From Gaiellasilicea sp046594445 (lineage in GTDB: Bacteria; Actinomycetota; Thermoleophilia; Gaiellales; Gaiellaceae): DNA of 11,584 nt. The stretch is taken from NCBI GenBank assembly GCA_046594445.1, contig JBKJSM010000128.1, forward strand, positions 1 to 11,584. The letters run 5' to 3'. The notes beneath the pieces are model-generated. The model was not told where the DNA came from. It ran no database searches and saw only the letters and a list, made by a program, of their open reading frames with translations. The translations under genes and the position numbers were made by a program. Positions 5,586 through 11,584 of the stretch are shown piece by piece; within the stretch, counting starts at the first letter, position 1, and every line of letters begins with the position of its first letter.

Positions 5586-6604
5586 AGCACCTCGGCCGCG
5601 AGCGTCGCGAGCCGCTCACCGACGAGCGGCGCGAACTTGAAACCGTGGCCGCTGCAGGGCGAGCCGACGACGATCCGTCCGTTGCGCTCGAGTACGAACT
5701 CGTCGTTCTCGCGCGTCGTGTAGAGGCACGTCTCGGCGTGCACGGCCTCACCCACGTTCCGGAAGCGCTTCGCGACCCATTCGGCGGTCCGCTCGGCCGC
5801 CTGCGGGTCCGCCAAGCCCGGCTCGTCGGGGTGCACGACCGGGCCGGAGTGGTGCAGGCCCGCCTTCATGCGGGCGACCGGCGACATCAGCGCGTAGCCC
5901 AGTCGCGCGCCGGCTCTCGTGTCGACGACGGACGGCAGCGGCTCGACGAGCTCGAAGTAGGAGACCGTCTCGCGGGTCGGCGTTGCGTCGACGCCGACGA
6001 GCGTCGGCGCCCACGCGCCCGCCGTCACGACGGCGACGCGCGCGCGCACTCCGCCGACCACGACTGCGTCGTCTTCCTCCACGATCTCGTCGACGCGGTG
6101 CTGCTCCCGCAACGCCATCCCCGCCGCTGCGGCCGACGCTGCCAGCGCCTCGACTGCGAGCTCGGCGAAGACGATGCCTCCGTCGGCCTGGAACAGGCCC
6201 GTCTCGTCCGCCTCCGCGCGGATCGGGAACCGCCGCTCCAGCTCCGCCGCGTCGAGCACCTCGAACGACGCCCCACAGGCGGCGAGCGCGTCGCGGTTCG
6301 GCTTCCAGTCGCCGAGGTCGAGCGTCCCGCGCAGGTCGAGGAGCGTCCGCCCGCACTCGGCCTCGAGCTCCCGCCAGAGGGGATAGGCCTCCTGGGCCAG
6401 GCGCACCCAAGCCGGCTCGGGGTACGAGAGCCGGATGATCCGCGAGCCGCCGTGGCTTGACCCCCGGTCGTGGCCGCGCTCGAACTGCTCGAGCACGACG
6501 ACCTCTCGTCCGGCCCGTGCGAGCGCCCGCGCCGTCGCAAGGCCCATCACGCCGGCCCCGACGACGGCGACCTCGACGTCAAGGCTAGCGCTCGGCGAGC
6601 TCAA
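5582..6604 (-). CDS. FAD-dependent amine oxidase of the monomeric sarcosine / N-methyl amino acid oxidase family
   Basis: This gene encodes 340 residues from TTG at 6604, preceded by GGGGGA about seven nt upstream. An ATG-initiated product cannot be placed close to the FAD motif. The N-terminal strand and dinucleotide loop VAVVGAGVMGLATARALA (GxGxxG at 16-21) bind FAD, followed by SSHGGSRIIRLSY, the SxHGxSRIxR block of this family. Near the C-terminus, TCLYTTRENDEF carries the Cys (about residue 293) that covalently holds the flavin in monomeric sarcosine oxidase, and SGHGFKFAP follows. These enzymes oxidise N-methyl or cyclic amino acids to imines with O2, releasing H2O2. The protein is shorter than MSOX (about 390 residues), lacking the usual tail after the GHGFK block. 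The exact substrate is unknown. It overlaps the upstream VOC gene by 20 nt and is probably co-transcribed with it. Confidence 0.87.
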   Translation of the reverse strand: MSSPSASLDVEVAVVGAGVMGLATARALARAGREVVVLEQFERGHDRGSSHGGSRIIRLSYPEPAWVRLAQEAYPLWRELEAECGRTLLDLRGTLDLGDWKPNRDALAACGASFEVLDAAELERRFPIRAEADETGLFQADGGIVFAELAVEALAASAAAAGMALREQHRVDEIVEEDDAVVVGGVRARVAVVTAGAWAPTLVGVDATPTRETVSYFELVEPLPSVVDTRAGARLGYALMSPVARMKAGLHHSGPVVHPDEPGLADPQAAERTAEWVAKRFRNVGEAVHAETCLYTTRENDEFVLERNGRIVVGSPCSGHGFKFAPLVGERLATLAAEVL

Positions 6605-6944
6605 GCCTGTTCCCCCAGGGATCGTGCACGTAGCAGCGGCGGACGCCCGGAGGCGCGTCGTCATCGGTTACTTCAACGCCCGCCGCCCGCAACCGGCCCA
6701 GGAGCTCGTCGTAATCGGAGACCGCGAAGGCGGGATGCGCCTTGCGCGCGGGCGCGAAGTCGTGCTCGACGCCAATGTGCAGCTGCTGCTGCGCGCCGAC
6801 CCGGAACCAGGCGCCGCCGCGCAAGCGCAGCGGCTCGGGCTTCTCGAGCTCCCAGAGCCCGAGCAGCTCGCCGAAGAAGCCACGGGCGGCCTCTTCGCAG
6901 CCCGGTGGGGCGGCGAGCTGGACGTGGTCGATCGCCTCGATCAT
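6585..6944 (-). CDS. VOC (glyoxalase/bleomycin-resistance fold) family protein
   Basis: This gene encodes 119 residues from ATG at 6944. It begins IEAIDHVQLAAP, with the family's first-strand His (residue 7), and continues with EEAARGFFGELLGLWE and AWFRVGAQQQLHIGVEHDF. A second half includes HPAFAVSDYDELLGRLRAAG and ends CYVHDPWGNRLEL, where the Glu is the usual last metal ligand. These features fit a single-module pair of beta-alpha-beta-beta-beta repeats. Members isomerise, cleave dioxygen substrates, or bind drugs, and the reaction cannot be assigned here. No Shine-Dalgarno sequence precedes the ATG, but TAGCCT lies 9 nt upstream, compatible with a very short leader. It is the first gene of a two-gene unit with the FAD oxidase. 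Confidence 0.85.
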   Translation of the reverse strand: MIEAIDHVQLAAPPGCEEAARGFFGELLGLWELEKPEPLRLRGGAWFRVGAQQQLHIGVEHDFAPARKAHPAFAVSDYDELLGRLRAAGVEVTDDDAPPGVRRCYVHDPWGNRLELAER

Positions 6945-7020
6945 GCGGGACGGAGGCTAGCGAGACGAATACGCCTTGGGTTACGCCCGCTGGTGAATGG
7001 TAAGTCGACCGCGACAGGTC

Positions 7021-7026
7021 TAGCCT
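7021..7026 (+). promoter_or_regulatory. Candidate leaderless -10 box (TAGCCT) for the small LuxR-type gene
   Basis: TAGCCT matches TANNNT and ends 6 nt before ATG at 7033, with no ribosome binding site in between. The same hexamer lies 9 nt upstream of the divergent VOC gene start, so the 88-bp gap at 6945-7032 probably holds two divergent promoters. No convincing -35 box is seen. Confidence 0.4.
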
Positions 7027-7032
7027 CGTCGC

Positions 7033-7293
7033 ATGATGAACGCAACAGCTGAGAGGTTCCCACCGATCACGGATCGACAGCGCGCCGTGATCGTCCTCAT
7101 CGCCGCGGGCTGCTCCAACGACGAAGTCTCCGAGCGGCTCGGCATCTCCCCTCGGACGGTGAAGGCGCATTGCGACGTGCTGCGGCAGAAGCTCGGTGTG
7201 CGTCGTCGGCGTCAGCTTCCGATCGCGTATCGGAGCTTGACCGGGGACGACCCTCTCGCGCAAAGCCTCGACCCCCGCGGGTCGGGGAGCTGA
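7033..7293 (+). CDS. Stand-alone LuxR-type helix-turn-helix regulator
   Basis: This gene encodes 86 residues. Almost the whole protein is one LuxR/GerE-type DNA-binding domain: ITDRQRAVIVLIAAGCSNDEVSERLG, then the recognition helix ISPRTVKAHCDVLRQKLGVRRR. No receiver, PAS or ligand domain is attached, as in GerE-like small regulators. A partner or cofactor must supply any signal, or it acts constitutively. ATG at 7033 or 7036 starts the frame, probably leaderless. It is followed by a strong hairpin and then by a large regulator that also ends in a LuxR domain. The two recognition helices differ (SPRTVKAHCDVLRQKLG against SPVTVKVHVRHIFDKLG), so this is not a simple duplicate. The target genes are unknown. 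Confidence 0.85.
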   Translation: MMNATAERFPPITDRQRAVIVLIAAGCSNDEVSERLGISPRTVKAHCDVLRQKLGVRRRRQLPIAYRSLTGDDPLAQSLDPRGSGS

Positions 7294-7298
7294 CGGCA

Positions 7299-7333
7299 GC
7301 GTGCCCGCGATCCCCGTGGGGTCGCGGGCACGC
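7299..7333 (+). terminator. Strong stem-loop after the small LuxR-type gene
   Basis: GCGTGCCCGCGA and TCGCGGGCACGC pair perfectly, and CCCC/GGGG extends the stem to 16 bp with one bulged T at 7311 and a two-base loop (7316-7317). It begins 6 nt after the stop codon. There is no T-run after it, as is common for high-GC terminators, so termination is likely but not certain. Confidence 0.6.
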
Positions 7334-7394
7334 CTATTCAAAGCGGTCGAAGCGAGGTACGCTCTAATCGGGCTTGCGGCACCCGTCACAAACC

Positions 7395-9914
7395 ATGGGC
7401 GAGGGCACCGCAACCACGCAAACGACTCCGCACCGACGGGTCATCGAGAGACCGCGACTGACCCGCCTGCTGGACGAGAGCGACGGGCGCATCAAGATGC
7501 TGGTTGCCCCCGCGGGCTACGGGAAGACCACGCTTGCCCGAGAGTGGGTCCGGGCACGCGAAGCTGTTTGGTACAGCTGCTCCGCCGCCTCTAGGGACGT
7601 CGCGGCTCTGGCGGCCGGCCTTGGACGAGCGACGGCGAAGATCGTGCCGGGGGCTTCAGAGGCTTTGCTCGAACGCCTCTCGGTGACCGCTCGCCCCGAC
7701 GAGGAGGCGGAAGTCTTGGCGGACATGGTGGCTGGAGACCTCGCGGAGTGGCCGGTGAACTCTTGGCTCGTCCTGGACGACTACGAAGCGATCGCGGGGG
7801 CCGCTCGAGCGGAGGACTTTGTCGAGAAGCTTGTGCTCGACACGCCGCTCAATCTGTTGATCGTGACGCGGCGACGTCCCGCCTGGGTGTCGTCACGCCG
7901 CATCCTCTACGGCGAGGTGTTCGAGATGGATCACACCGACCTGGCGATGACGACCGACGAGGCACGCGCACTGCTGGCCGGCGCAGGTGGCGATTTCACC
8001 GAGCTCATCGCGCTTGCGCGCGGCTGGCCTGCGATCCTTACGCTCGCGTCCGTCTCGGGTGCCACGGCTCCAGAGCTGACCTCGGCCCCGCATCTCTACC
8101 GCTTCTTCGCCGACGAAATCTACTCGCGCTTGGGCCGCTCCGTCCGGCGCACCCTGTGCGAGTTGGCGCTCTCGGAAGTACGCGGGCGAGGACTCGCACC
8201 TCACGCAACACAAACCGAGCGCGCCCGGCAGGCGATTCGGTCTGGCCTCGAACGAGGATTTCTGATCGAGATCGAAGACGGCCGGTTCGAGATGCACCCC
8301 CTCATGCGCTCATTCCTCGAGCGAAAGCTTCGGGAGGAACCGCCGAAGGTTCGTTCCACGATCGCGAGCAGTGTGGCTCGAGACCTGATCATGCACGAGC
8401 TCTGGGACGAGGCGTTCACCGTCATTAGCGGCTTCAGAGTCGACGTTCTGTTCGACGACCTCATCGAGGGTTGTACGGAGCCGCTCTTGAACGCGGGCCG
8501 CACATCGACGCTCAAGGCCTGGCTCGACGGGGCGCCGGACGAGACACCTGCTGTCCATTACGCGCGTGCGGAGCTCGCGTTTCGCGAGGGTCGCTTCCAC
8601 GAGTCCGAAGTGCTGGCGGCCGCCGCTGCGCGTGACGCACCGACCGACTCCGACCTCGGCCCACGAGCGCACCTGGTGGCTGGTCGAGCGGCCCACGTTT
8701 CGTCCCGGCTGAAGCAAGCCGTCGCACACTTCCGGCGAGCCCGAGCGGACGCCGAATCGGATCGCATTCAGAGGCGTGCAGCGTATGGTGAGTTGGCTGC
8801 GGCGAACGAGCTCGAATGGAGAGATGAATCTGCTTCATTGCTCAAGTTGCTAGGCCCAGTGGAATCGCTGCTGCCAGCTGAGCAGGTCGTCTACGTAGGA
8901 CGAAAACTCAACCACGAGAGTCATGTCGGTGGCCGACCGAGCCTCGATGAGGGGCGACGCGCCCTGCAGCTTCTCGGCTACGTGAGAGATCCCGTAGCAC
9001 GGTCAGGGTTTAGGAACGTCCTTGGGTATGCGCTTGCCATGGCCGGGAATTATGCCGAGGCTCTCATAATTGCTAACGATCAGGTCGAGGACGCGCGGCG
9101 TTGTCGCCTAGACTTTGTGGTGCCATACGCATTGATTACGCAGGCTGTTGTTCACTGTGGTTGGCGCGACTACGAATTGGCAGCCAGGTTGCTGCACGAG
9201 GTCGGCGACATGGCGCACGTTTCGGACGACGAGACCCTCTCCTACATCGCTTGGGCGGCAACGGCCCGCCTCCACAATTCTCAAGGCAACTTCGACTCGA
9301 CGCTGGCTCGTCCACTTCCGAGCCGTCGGCCGGTGGCGGATTGGCTCATAGCAGAAGTCTCTTCCTGCTACGCCATCGCTTACGCGGCTTTAGGTCAGTC
9401 CGAGCGGGCTCTCCCTGCGGCTACCGCGGCCGAGGGGATGACGCTATCTGCGGAGGTGCGAACCAACGCCGCGTGCGCGAGAGCAATCGTTGCGCTTCGG
9501 AGCGGCAACGTGAATGAGGGAGTGGTTCAGGCGCGGCTCGCGTTACGGGCGGCTGCGTATTCGGGAGTCCAATCCTGCCTCGTCTCGGCATATCGAGGGT
9601 ACCCCGAACTGTTGGTCACTCTCCTGGCTGACCCGCAGTCGAGCGAGGACGTCACCCGCACCATGACGCTAGTTGGTGACAGGGAGGAGTTGAACAGCGT
9701 TGAGCTAATCCGCGAGGGTTCCATCCTGAGCCTCTCGCCCCGAGAGCGAGAGGTATTCGCATTGTTGGCGCAGGGCCGATCGAATCGAGAGATTGGCAAG
9801 GCGCTCTTCATAAGCCCAGTGACCGTTAAGGTTCATGTTCGCCACATCTTCGACAAGCTAGGCGTGAGGTCTCGGACGGAAGCGGCGGTACGCGGTTCCC
9901 AGCTCAGCCGGTAA
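7395..9914 (+). CDS. MalT-like STAND NTPase transcriptional regulator with C-terminal LuxR domain
   Basis: This gene encodes 839 residues from ATG at 7395. At the N-terminus VIERPRLTRLLDE precedes a Walker A loop, APAGYGKTT (residues 38-46), and Walker B, WLVLDDYEAI (124-133). Further on, TRRRPAW with YGEVFEMDHTDLAMTTDEA matches the MalT arm and sensor region. A winged-helix-like segment (LIEIEDGRFEMHPLMRSFL) is followed by about 400 residues of helical TPR-like repeats, where such proteins bind their inducer. Residues 778-839 form a LuxR HTH (LSPREREVFALLAQGRSNREIG and SPVTVKVHVRHIFDKLGV). STAND regulators oligomerise with ATP and inducer to activate promoters; the inducer here is unknown. 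The likely -10 box TACGCT is at 7358-7363 and no Shine-Dalgarno is visible; TTG at 7374 is an alternative start. The stop TAA abuts the stop of the opposing HD-GYP gene. G+C falls in the second half (about 57% around 9061-9120). Confidence 0.88.
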   Translation: MGEGTATTQTTPHRRVIERPRLTRLLDESDGRIKMLVAPAGYGKTTLAREWVRAREAVWYSCSAASRDVAALAAGLGRATAKIVPGASEALLERLSVTARPDEEAEVLADMVAGDLAEWPVNSWLVLDDYEAIAGAARAEDFVEKLVLDTPLNLLIVTRRRPAWVSSRRILYGEVFEMDHTDLAMTTDEARALLAGAGGDFTELIALARGWPAILTLASVSGATAPELTSAPHLYRFFADEIYSRLGRSVRRTLCELALSEVRGRGLAPHATQTERARQAIRSGLERGFLIEIEDGRFEMHPLMRSFLERKLREEPPKVRSTIASSVARDLIMHELWDEAFTVISGFRVDVLFDDLIEGCTEPLLNAGRTSTLKAWLDGAPDETPAVHYARAELAFREGRFHESEVLAAAAARDAPTDSDLGPRAHLVAGRAAHVSSRLKQAVAHFRRARADAESDRIQRRAAYGELAAANELEWRDESASLLKLLGPVESLLPAEQVVYVGRKLNHESHVGGRPSLDEGRRALQLLGYVRDPVARSGFRNVLGYALAMAGNYAEALIIANDQVEDARRCRLDFVVPYALITQAVVHCGWRDYELAARLLHEVGDMAHVSDDETLSYIAWAATARLHNSQGNFDSTLARPLPSRRPVADWLIAEVSSCYAIAYAALGQSERALPAATAAEGMTLSAEVRTNAACARAIVALRSGNVNEGVVQARLALRAAAYSGVQSCLVSAYRGYPELLVTLLADPQSSEDVTRTMTLVGDREELNSVELIREGSILSLSPREREVFALLAQGRSNREIGKALFISPVTVKVHVRHIFDKLGVRSRTEAAVRGSQLSR

Positions 9915-11372
9915 CTACGCGACAGCGGCCACAGGGAGCTGTTGAAGATCAGTCTCTTGCGCGAAAAAGTCAAAATCAGGTCTCTGTGCCACTCGATAGT
10001 CGTCGTCTGCCGTAGCGAGAATCGCCTCGAACGCGGCTACGACTGACGTATCGAACTGAGAACCCACTGCCTGAGCCAAACGCATCCGGGCGACTCTCGT
10101 CGGCATTGCCTCACGATAGGGGCGATCGGATGTCATTGCGTTATACGCATCTGCGACTGCGATGATTTTCGAAATCATCGGGATCTCTTCTGTGCGAAGT
10201 CCCTCTGGGTAGCCGTTCCCATCGACGCGCTCGTGATGATGTCTCACCACGTTTGCGATGCCGCCATAGTCGTCCACCTTGGCGAGGATGCGCTCGCCGA
10301 TCTCTGAATGGCCCTGCATGATCCGTCTCTCGTCCAACGTAAGCGGACCTACTTTCTCCAGCAGCCCGACGGGAAGGCCGATCTTTCCGATGTCGTGAAC
10401 GAGTCCGGCTACGTGTGCGGTCTGCTGGTCCGCCGGCGACAGACACATGCGCTCCGCGATGTCACGCGAATAGATCGCCACTGCCGCGGAGTGTCCTGCC
10501 GTGTATTGGTCGCGCGCGTCGAGCGTGGCTACGAGTGCGGCTGCAAAAGAGAGGTTGGCTTTCTCGAGATGAGCGTTAGCCAGTGTCAAGTCGTCGGCGA
10601 GAGTTCGTTGTCTTTGGTACAAGCCGAACAGGTGCTGAGCGGCCAGTGCGGGGGCGAGGAAGAGCGGAAGTGTCCACGGGGACATCTCTAGGTATGCGTA
10701 CGCCAATAGGGCAACGATCGGCGTGTAGAACGGCACGGACACTGCCACGACTGGCGTCAACGTCTTGATGATTTCGGACGGCCGGCCTGAGCCGCGGAGA
10801 GTGACGGTCAACGCCGAGAAGCCGGTGTCCATTAGCTGAGCGGTCGTCGCACCAACGATGGTTGCCAGGGCGATCGAACCTCCAGAGCTAGAGGCCCAAC
10901 TCGCCGCCATAGCTGCGGTAAGTCCGGTGGCGGCGCCAGTAATTGACTCACTCATTGTGTAGACCGCCCACTTCATGTACGGCCGGCGAAAGTCGCTGCC
11001 AATCGAGGCTGCAGCGACCAGCATTGCGGCCGCTGGACCGAAGACGACTGCAGCAAACAGTGTCGGAAGAAGTGAGATCGAGAGCTCGAGGTTAGGACTC
11101 AGTCGGACTCGGCCGCGCTCGGCAACTGCACCGAGGATGGCCAGAGCGGCGACTGCGAGGGGATTGCCGAGTCCGTGCTCACTGACGATCAGCCACGTGC
11201 CCATCGCGGTAGCCCCGACTGCGAGACATACGAAGTAGAGCCCCATCCGGACATCAACACGATCAAGCGTGGAAAACTTGTCGCGAATTCTTCGCAAACC
11301 TCTTGCATACCCCTCAAAAGGGGTATATGGTGGCCGAGCCGTTAGTTCCTCGACTGAAGGGTGTTTTTTCAT
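9915..11372 (-). CDS. Membrane HD-GYP protein, predicted cyclic-di-GMP phosphodiesterase
   Basis: This gene encodes 485 residues if started at ATG 11372. Residues 43-250 carry about six or seven hydrophobic segments (for example MGLYFVCLAVGATAMGTWLI, SLLPTLFAAVVFGPAAAMLV and YTPIVALLAYAYLEMSPWTL) and form a membrane sensor region of unrecognised type. A linker helix (251-275) leads to an HD-GYP domain: GHS (H294), VHDIGK (H326, D327), GHSEIGERIL (H355), RHHHERVDGNGYPEG (HH at 378-380 and GYP at 387-389), and VADAYNAMTSDRPYR (D408). All metal ligands and the GYP motif are present, so hydrolysis of c-di-GMP is expected. The start is doubtful: the first 25 codons overlap a CsoR-type operator palindrome, no ribosome binding site precedes ATG 11372, and Met43 (codon at 11246) directly before the first membrane segment is an alternative. 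Confidence 0.9.
   Translation of the reverse strand: MKKHPSVEELTARPPYTPFEGYARGLRRIRDKFSTLDRVDVRMGLYFVCLAVGATAMGTWLIVSEHGLGNPLAVAALAILGAVAERGRVRLSPNLELSISLLPTLFAAVVFGPAAAMLVAAASIGSDFRRPYMKWAVYTMSESITGAATGLTAAMAASWASSSGGSIALATIVGATTAQLMDTGFSALTVTLRGSGRPSEIIKTLTPVVAVSVPFYTPIVALLAYAYLEMSPWTLPLFLAPALAAQHLFGLYQRQRTLADDLTLANAHLEKANLSFAAALVATLDARDQYTAGHSAAVAIYSRDIAERMCLSPADQQTAHVAGLVHDIGKIGLPVGLLEKVGPLTLDERRIMQGHSEIGERILAKVDDYGGIANVVRHHHERVDGNGYPEGLRTEEIPMISKIIAVADAYNAMTSDRPYREAMPTRVARMRLAQAVGSQFDTSVVAAFEAILATADDDYRVAQRPDFDFFAQETDLQQLPVAAVA
11303..11331 (+). promoter_or_regulatory. Candidate + strand promoter containing a CsoR-type operator
   Basis: TTGCAT (11303-11308) and TATGGT (11326-11331) have 17-bp spacing and resemble -35 and -10 boxes. 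The perfect inverted repeat ATACCCCT-CAAA-AGGGGTAT (11307-11326) lies between and over them. Operators of CsoR copper sensors have this form (ATACCC...GGGTAT placed over a promoter). Downstream are GAAGGG at 11356-11361 and an ATG at 11371, so the promoter would read rightward. The same bases are codons 16-22 of the opposing HD-GYP frame. The promoter is inferred; the palindrome is directly seen. Confidence 0.45.
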
Positions 11373-11436
11373 GAAGAGCTCAGTGACTCGCCTCGTCGCA
11401 CGTGCTGCCGTCGTCGGCGGCGCTCGCGGCTGGTAA
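11371..11436 (+). CDS. 21-codon reading frame downstream of the CsoR-type operator
   Basis: ATG at 11371 overlaps the HD-GYP ATG on the other strand in CATG and is preceded by GAAGGG at 9 nt, a fair ribosome binding site. The peptide starts MKSSVTRLVARAAVVGG and stops at TAA 11434-11436, inside a hairpin loop. It looks like the beginning of a secretion signal, with a basic start and then Ala/Val/Gly. A +1 or +2 shift near codon 17 continues the hydrophobic run as ALAAG and stays open to TAG at about 11538. It may therefore be a leader peptide, a frameshifted secreted protein, or chance. No family is recognised. Confidence 0.25.
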   Translation: MKSSVTRLVARAAVVGGARGW

Positions 11437-11442
11437 CAGCCG
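11427..11442 (+). other. Small hairpin at the end of the 21-codon frame
   Basis: CGGCTG and CAGCCG pair around a GTAA tetraloop. The TAA stop of the short frame lies in the loop and the 3' edge of the stem. A GNRA-like tetraloop (GTAA) is stable in RNA. There is no T-run after it. Confidence 0.35.
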
Positions 11443-11584
11443 ACGCATACTCCTTGTAGCCACGCCTAGTGGCATCCCTCGTTCGGGGGGTTCTCCACAG
11501 GCTGTGGATACGGGGGATAACGCCGGTTCGCGGGATGAAGATTGGTAGGTCCGCGCCGAGGGGTCAGGCCTCGACGCGGCTCTG
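11437..11584. other. Terminal 148 bp without a convincing gene
   Basis: No frame on either strand shows a recognisable protein here. Structure seen: the hairpin GCCAC-GCCTA-GTGGC (11459-11473), a GGGGGG run (11485-11490), the palindrome TCCACAG-G-CTGTGGA (11494-11508), and a GGGGGATAAC stretch just after it. The region may be a long intergenic regulatory segment that continues past the end of the window. Confidence 0.4.
11491..11511. promoter_or_regulatory. Inverted pair of DnaA-box-like 9-mers
   Basis: TTCTCCACA (11491-11499) and, on the other strand, GTATCCACA (11503-11511) each differ from the DnaA box TTATCCACA at one position. They face each other across three bases, forming a 15-bp palindrome at their core. 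DnaA binding here is possible, but two weak boxes are not enough to call an origin. Confidence 0.35.

Noticed and set aside
5645..6460. A 271-codon + strand frame opposite the FAD oxidase
   Set aside because: The minus strand carries clear FAD-oxidase motifs through this stretch; the + frame has no recognisable domain and Arg/Asp-rich shadow composition.
6673..7413. A 246-codon minus-strand frame across the VOC and LuxR-type genes
   Set aside because: It is antisense to the LuxR-type gene and out of frame with the VOC gene, both of which have family motifs.
11437..11584. Possible structural RNA (SRP RNA, tmRNA, RNase P RNA, tRNA) at the window end
   Set aside because: Small hairpins are present but none of the conserved core motifs of these RNAs could be found.
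1..11584. CRISPR array, rRNA genes or tandem repeats
   Set aside because: No regularly spaced direct repeats and no rRNA-like sequence were seen on reading either strand.

Overview
The window is a densely packed, high-GC stretch of bacterial chromosome (about 72% G+C by hand count on single lines in the middle). It looks like an actinobacterium, possibly of the Thermoleophilia. The reasons are a complete coenzyme F420 cluster, a PolX/PHP family gene of the kind seen there, GTG and TTG starts, and several genes without a ribosome binding site but with a TANNNT -10 box just upstream. The taxon is inferred and was not checked against a database.

Left part (1-2731). A + strand gene tail ends at 168, its stop interlocked with the stop of a minus-strand polX-like gene (helix-hairpin-helix plus PHP domains). 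That gene is broken twice: by a -1 frameshift near 532, and by about 976 bp of lower-GC DNA (about 59% on sampled lines) between 1151 and 2126. The inserted DNA has imperfect terminal inverted repeats beginning GCCAAGTA. It holds three small minus-strand genes and no transposase: a DUF3467-like protein, a probable antitoxin and a RelE/ParE-like toxin, with an operator-like palindrome upstream. I read it as a toxin-antitoxin cassette that moved into polX, and it is the most interesting object in the window.

Middle part (2730-5585). Four + strand genes, cofC-cofD-npdG-cofE, are joined by 4-nt start/stop overlaps (GTGA, ATGA, GTGA). They make the phospholactyl or phosphoenolpyruvyl guanylyl donor, join it to the deazaflavin Fo, use F420 with NADP(H), and add the glutamate tail. 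CofE is the short form without the nitroreductase domain of mycobacterial FbiB. Convergent to them are an FAD-dependent amine oxidase of the monomeric sarcosine oxidase family and a small VOC (glyoxalase-fold) protein, which overlap each other.

Right part (7033-11436), of lower G+C (about 57-65% on sampled lines). A stand-alone LuxR-type helix-turn-helix protein and a strong hairpin are followed by a large MalT-like STAND NTPase regulator with a LuxR C-terminus. Back to back with it is a membrane HD-GYP protein, a predicted cyclic-di-GMP phosphodiesterase. The 5' end of the HD-GYP frame contains ATACCCCT-CAAA-AGGGGTAT, a close match to the operators of CsoR-type copper repressors. It sits in what looks like a + strand promoter, followed by a Shine-Dalgarno-like site and a 21-codon reading frame. 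The last 148 bases have no convincing gene but hold two small hairpins and a palindromic pair of DnaA-box-like 9-mers.
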